Below are positions 62,991-64,000 of a DNA stretch of 64,000 nucleotides, one piece after another (within the stretch, counting starts at the first letter, position 1; every line of letters starts with the position of its first letter). The stretch covers positions 124,001 through 188,000 of the forward strand of contig NZ_QMIK01000006.1 of assembly GCF_003316845.1 (NCBI RefSeq), in the 5' to 3' direction. The notes below the pieces were generated by a model. It did no database searches. It was not told the origin of the DNA and worked only from the letters and a program-made list of their open reading frames with translations. The DNA is from Cognataquiflexum aquatile (GTDB taxonomy: Bacteria > Bacteroidota > Bacteroidia > Cytophagales > Cyclobacteriaceae). The position numbers were made by a program, and so were the translations under genes.

Positions 62991-64000
62991 TTAATATTCA
63001 AAATCGCAACTCAAATCAGTGGTTCCGATAGGGGCACCGTCAGGTATGGCTAATTCTGCTGGAATGCTGAATTCCTCTTTTTCACTGAAGAAATTATTGA
63101 TTTTGTCAGCCAAATATCTGTGGAAGTCGTCAGAGGTTCCTTTTGTAGAAACGGATTTCTTTTCATTTTTATTCCAGTTCCAATAGGCAATCTCCCTTAA
63201 TTGGTTTCTTGTGATGCCTTTTACTGTGGCAGTCGCTCTTGGGTCTTTTGCAAGATTTATCAGGTGGTCTGTCAGCTTGTTTTGGACCAAAAGGTTGATT
63301 TCTCCCTGATAGGTACCATCATAGCCATTTTCAAAAACCTGTGCGGTAACCTTTTCCAATACATCAGAAAAAGAAGGTAACCCTGCATCAAACAGATGCT
63401 GTTGATGCAGCCTGTTAGCCCTTCCTGCCTCAAACAAGAATCCGAAAATGTGGTCCACTACGTTTTCGGCCGGGGCCAAAGGATCAAAGTTCAGTCCGTT
63501 TCTGGAAGGGAAAGTCTCTCTGTTTCTTGAATATCCCATCGGACGAGGGGGAATTCTGTCCAAAATCTGTGTCGGCACAGCCAATTGTTCCGACTGAATG
63601 GCGACCAGCAAAGCATCCAAAGCACTGTTTTGCTTGGATGCCTCGAGCCTGGATTGAACTCTTTGGTTATCTCCTTTGACTTTATAGGTGTAATCCAATC
63701 CTCCGACAAGCTTGGTCGTAGCTTCCAATTGGTACCTGTGCATCAAAAACAAAGGAACCATCACCTCTTCCATCAATGCTTCGGGCTGGTTTTCTTCTAT
63801 GGAATTCAATCCAAACGAACTCAGTTTTTTTGCACGCATGGCCATCATCCTCATCAGCTCTTCCGGTGCGGAAGCCCCGTTGTCCCAAAGATGGGAAGTG
63901 GGATGGCTTCCACTGGGATGCCTGGAATCAGTGTCAGAGATAAAGGTATGTCCCGCAGCATAGGTGTCTTCAAGTAATTTTTTGAGATGCTCTTGCTCTG
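62991..64000 (-). CDS. zinc-dependent metalloprotease (DUF5117/DUF4953 type), C-terminal part
   Basis: At least 336 residues; the frame stays open through the window edge, where it reads AGHTFISDTDSRHPSGSHPT and HLWDNGASAPEELMRMMAM. These and LMEEVMVPLFLMHRYQLEA, GLDYTYKVKGDN match the C-terminal region of the large secreted metalloproteases of Bacteroidota and Proteobacteria. The HExxH zinc site lies beyond the window. The last visible residues are IGTTDLSCDFEY. Confidence 0.88.
   Translation of the reverse strand, partial: EQEHLKKLLEDTYAAGHTFISDTDSRHPSGSHPTSHLWDNGASAPEELMRMMAMRAKKLSSFGLNSIEENQPEALMEEVMVPLFLMHRYQLEATTKLVGGLDYTYKVKGDNQRVQSRLEASKQNSALDALLVAIQSEQLAVPTQILDRIPPRPMGYSRNRETFPSRNGLNFDPLAPAENVVDHIFGFLFEAGRANRLHQQHLFDAGLPSFSDVLEKVTAQVFENGYDGTYQGEINLLVQNKLTDHLINLAKDPRATATVKGITRNQLREIAYWNWNKNEKKSVSTKGTSDDFHRYLADKINNFFSEKEEFSIPAELAIPDGAPIGTTDLSCDFEY

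Noticed and set aside
1-64000. tRNA, rRNA, CRISPR array, integron integrase, prophage or toxin-antitoxin pair
   Set aside because: Looked for by motif reading on both strands; none seen. The absence of an integrase applies to this window only.

Overview
The window reads as chromosomal DNA of a Bacteroidota bacterium, most likely order Cytophagales and perhaps family Cyclobacteriaceae; this is inferred from gene families only. Pointers are a GH5 enzyme with a BACON domain, DUF2911, DUF1684, DUF1080 and DUF5117-type proteins, a K+-dependent membrane pyrophosphatase, predicted outer-membrane barrels ending in Phe, a TAnnTTTG promoter box, and scarce Shine-Dalgarno signals. No tRNA, rRNA, CRISPR array, integrase or phage gene was seen. 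Both window ends cut genes: a DUF1460-type protein at the left and a zinc metalloprotease C-terminus at the right.

Layout. 0-11.8 kb: ECF sigma factor with a membrane partner, sulfurtransferase, fatty acid desaturase, Ppx/GppA phosphatase, TetR and HMA-AraC regulators, fasciclin lipoprotein. 11.9-13.6 kb: a small cassette-like array (cluster 1). 13.9-14.75 kb: a Y1 (RAYT/IS200-like) transposase inside 60-bp direct repeats with many short palindromes. 14.8-24.1 kb: UppP, a VIT1-type transporter, esterase, divergent NmrA-type reductase and HxlR regulator, redoxin. 24.1-31.1 kb: an apparently A+T-richer accessory stretch with a hydroxylase-reductase-ferredoxin fusion and its probable Crp regulator, an erythromycin-esterase-like gene between 50-bp direct repeats, Ada and a PEP-mutase-like enzyme. 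31.5-43.7 kb: aspartyl protease, DUF819 transporter, M20 hydrolase, two-part ThrE exporter, CPBP protease, GH5 lipoprotein, serine hydrolase, with a repeat-dense 780-bp spacer at 41.2-41.9 kb. 43.8-51.45 kb: a second, larger cassette-like array (cluster 2) with all genes on the minus strand. 51.4-53.5 kb: a Gfo/Idh/MocA oxidoreductase bracketed by low-complexity tandem repeats. 53.5-64 kb: membrane pyrophosphatase, S9 peptidase, EcsC, DUF1566 lipoprotein, Nudix, DUF1080, DUF1684 and DUF2256 genes.

The main observation is in the two cassette-like arrays. Genes on one strand are separated by roughly 90-170-bp imperfect inverted repeats whose outer ends carry GTT/AAC boxes. In at least five cassettes the box before the gene is the reverse complement of the box after the same gene, while the two boxes within one junction often differ. 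That is the known property of integron gene cassettes, although the boxes mostly do not fit the strict RYYYAAC/GTTRRRY consensus and no integrase gene lies in the window. This would be a CALIN-type (integrase-less) array in a Bacteroidota genome. The cassette functions (VOC proteins, DUF1801, alpha/beta hydrolase, DUF808, ankyrin, PaiB-like, unknowns) are the usual mix of such arrays.
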